Assembly: GCA_949316235.1 (NCBI GenBank)
Contig: OX438741.1
Span: 16,555,124 to 16,619,123 of the forward strand
Length of the DNA: 64,000 nucleotides
Direction of reading: 5' to 3'
Source of the DNA: Oegoconia quadripuncta
Taxonomy: Eukaryota > Arthropoda > Insecta > Lepidoptera > Autostichidae
The notes below the pieces were generated by a model, which saw only the letters and a program-made list of their open reading frames with translations, had not been told where the DNA came from and did not search any database. The first letter of the stretch is position 1. The number at the start of each line of letters is the position of its first letter. A program made the position numbers and the translations under genes. Below, one piece after another: positions 62,216 to 64,000 of the stretch.

Positions 62216-62882
62216 GAAGTACCTATTTCTGATTTCTATATTTACTCTCTTTACCAGAATTTGTTGTAGCTTTAAAATAAATTTAACATTTTGTAAATCC
62301 CGCAGAAACTATGAGCATAATAATGTTATACAGGTAACAAAGCAACTGTCTTATTTACTATTTAAGTATTTCCAAACCAAAAAATCCGACAGTATATTTT
62401 CTGTTTTGCGGAGGCCATGTTGGTTTTTTTACCATACAATATATCCTATGACACTCCGGGTACCAAAACGAATGTAACGACACCATGCATTTCAAAATCG
62501 GTCTAGCCGTTTACGCTACAGGTTGCGCCAAAGGAACGGACACAATTTCATACCATTTATACATACATACATACATGTCATACCCTCGTAAAACATTACC
62601 CTCCTTCCTACCTTACACCGCTTGTTTTGCGTCGAGGGTTATAAGCCCAACGGATAGATATCTATATATTCAATCAGAGAGATATCTGCCACAAACTATA
62701 TTAAAAAGAAGTTACTTTATACCACAAGGTATAGTACATATCTTAAGATTGAGATAAACTTAAATTTATATTTGAGATAATGTGGAAAATTTAAACAGTA
62801 TCAAAAGAAAGTACCTCCTCAGAGTAAGATTCGAAGTCAATCTTGAGATTGCTTTATTCAGCTCTCTCTCTCTCTAGGCTCG
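62216..62882. other. no gene seen; dispersed repeat in reverse
   Basis: 62460-62640 (atttcaaaatcggtctagcc, catacatacatacatgtcat, taccctccttccta) is a common lepidopteran repeat on the minus strand. The frames at 62214-62757 cross it and are not genes. Confidence 0.4.
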
Positions 62883-63032
62883 AAGGGCCGTATTAATAAA
62901 TCGAGCTTGAGATTGAGATCACGATTTCAATACATTTTTATTTAGATAGATACTGTTTTAATATGCAACAGATTCTCAAACGTCAACTTAAGATCGTCTC
63001 AATCTTGAGAATGTTTTATTAATGCAGGCCTT
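62883..63032. mobile_element. MITE with ~35-bp imperfect inverted ends
   Basis: aagggccgtattaataaat, gagattgagat at the left pair with ctcaatcttgaga, ttttattaatgcaggcctt at the right. 150 bp, no frame, target-site duplication unclear. Confidence 0.6.
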
Positions 63033-63477
63033 AGATGCCCTTCCTGTATAACAGTTCATGAAGCTAACCTAAATATAATGCTTAACCTATATACTTACTC
63101 CTAGATCCACAGAATTCGCGCGAACACCCCGGCCACTGAACACCGGTCGAACTTTTTATTTCGCTTCGCTTCTCGTTATAAGTTCGCTTCGCTTCCGCAC
63201 CGTTCGCATCGCTCGGCTGCTTTTAACTTCGCCTGTTTTGTTTACCTTCTGACGAGAATATGGTTTACGTGAATAAAGATTGTAGGTTTAATTCTGCTGA
63301 CTATCAATTTATAGATACTTTTTAGTCGTAAGGTTTATGGCACGGATTTTGATAAAGGAACTCAACAAATTGAAACCTTCTAGTTTGGATATATATTACT
63401 CGTTTTTGTATGTGATGACCCTTGATCTTGACTGCGACCTTTCTCAGTCGCATTAAAAGCTTCTTTTCAAAAAGTAT
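63033..63477. other. no gene seen
   Basis: 63160-63210 contains repeated ttcgcttcgctt units. Otherwise low-copy. Confidence 0.35.
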
Positions 63478-63551
63478 CCACCTTCGGCCTCATCTTCACT
63501 TAACATCAGGTGTAATTGAGGTCAAATGCTAACCAATTATGCATAAAAAAA
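63478..63551 (+). mobile_element. SINE-A tail, 5'-truncated
   Basis: ccaccttcggcctcatcttc, catcaggtgtaattgagg and an A run: the last ~74 bases of SINE-A. Confidence 0.85.
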
Positions 63552-64000
63552 GAAGTATTTTTAACTCCCGACGAAAAACGACGAGTTTTGTGTGTTTGAT
63601 AATCGGTGAAGCCGATTCGAATACGAGTACCTATATTTAACTTTTAACACTGTTTCTTTACATTTACACTTTTAACACATTTGTACCAAACATTAAAATC
63701 GCAGACATACTCGGTTGTGGCAATCGGAGATGGACTCAGCATTTTGCTGGCAGGTCCTCCTCAGAGGTCGGGAATAGTTTCTCATCCATGTTTAGATGAA
63801 AATCGATTAAGCCGTTTCGAAGAGTATTAGTTTATCTGGACAATATAATCATTTATTTTCGAGGGGGTTTTCTAAACTTTCAATTTATAGTAATATTATA
63901 ATGTTTAACTTATTTTCCCATAATGCTAGTTTAAATTGACTTCTTTTTGAATTTAAAAATCATGTCTATTGCTAAATCTATAATGTCGTATTCTGACCTT
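63552..64000. other. no gene seen; short repeat match
   Basis: 63795-63830 (gatgaaaatcgattaagccg, tttcgaa) resembles 3173-3205. The rest is AT-rich. Confidence 0.35.

Noticed and set aside
1..64000. Endogenous retrovirus or LTR retrotransposon with paired LTRs
   Set aside because: I looked for paired direct terminal repeats, protease, integrase and gag motifs and found none that I could support.

Overview
This window is nuclear DNA from an insect, most likely a moth or butterfly (Lepidoptera). It is AT-rich, has no bacterial gene organisation, and is packed with interspersed repeats of lepidopteran type: tRNA-headed SINEs, a SINE whose head resembles 5S rRNA, and 5'-truncated non-LTR retrotransposons (LINEs). 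It also holds a mariner/Tc1-like element with long inverted repeats, a Harbinger-derived element and several palindromic MITEs. I found no convincing host protein-coding gene. Nearly every longer open frame is a transposon remnant or chance. Family labels used here (SINE-A, LINE-J and so on) are my own working names. Class-level calls rest on visible motifs, not database searches.

Layout. 0-9 kb: LINE-J, LINE-R, LINE-K, LINE-D and LINE-P fragments, SINE-A and SINE-B, and a 137-bp palindromic MITE (7066-7202). 9.9-17.3 kb: two inverted copies of one old block (9888-10313 and 16595-17276) that record later insertions, with more SINE-A between them. 17.5-18.8 kb: a 1176-bp Harbinger-derived element inside a LINE-R tail. 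19.5-22.7 kb: two inverted copies of a SINE-A plus the same 3' flank, around a LINE-W fragment holding six 43-bp tandem repeats. 22.7-24.4 kb: mostly low-copy sequence with promoter-like motifs. 24.4-29 kb: a 5S-headed SINE, a direct duplication split by a LINE-J, a LINE-G tail, Helitron-like repeats and SINE-C copies. 29-36 kb: a nested MITE, a palindrome and the 1178-bp mariner-like element. 36-40 kb: a second 5S-headed SINE and an unclassified repeat shared with 21 kb. 40.3-43.6 kb: the largest element, a LINE-D on the minus strand with a 734-codon open frame carrying an in-frame 489-bp tandem duplication. 43.9-44.4 kb: a perfect 166-bp inverted repeat. 44.7-50 kb: head-to-head LINE-J copies, a degenerate 16-bp minisatellite, SINE-B and LINE-D. 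50.7-59.8 kb: LINE-R, LINE-J, LINE-P and LINE-D fragments and a (CA)n tract. 60.5-60.96 kb: the best candidate for host regulatory DNA, a GC-richer stretch with six CACCTG/CAGGTG boxes, CCAAT and GC-box motifs, a TATA-like stretch and a splice-donor-like site. 61-64 kb: a third 5S-headed SINE split by LINE-J, a MITE and low-copy sequence.

The elements do not form a pathway. LINE machinery presumably mobilised the SINEs: the SINE-A tail resembles the 3' end of LINE-D. The transposase-encoding elements here are all broken. What is informative is the order of events, readable from nested insertions, target-site duplications and inverted duplications.
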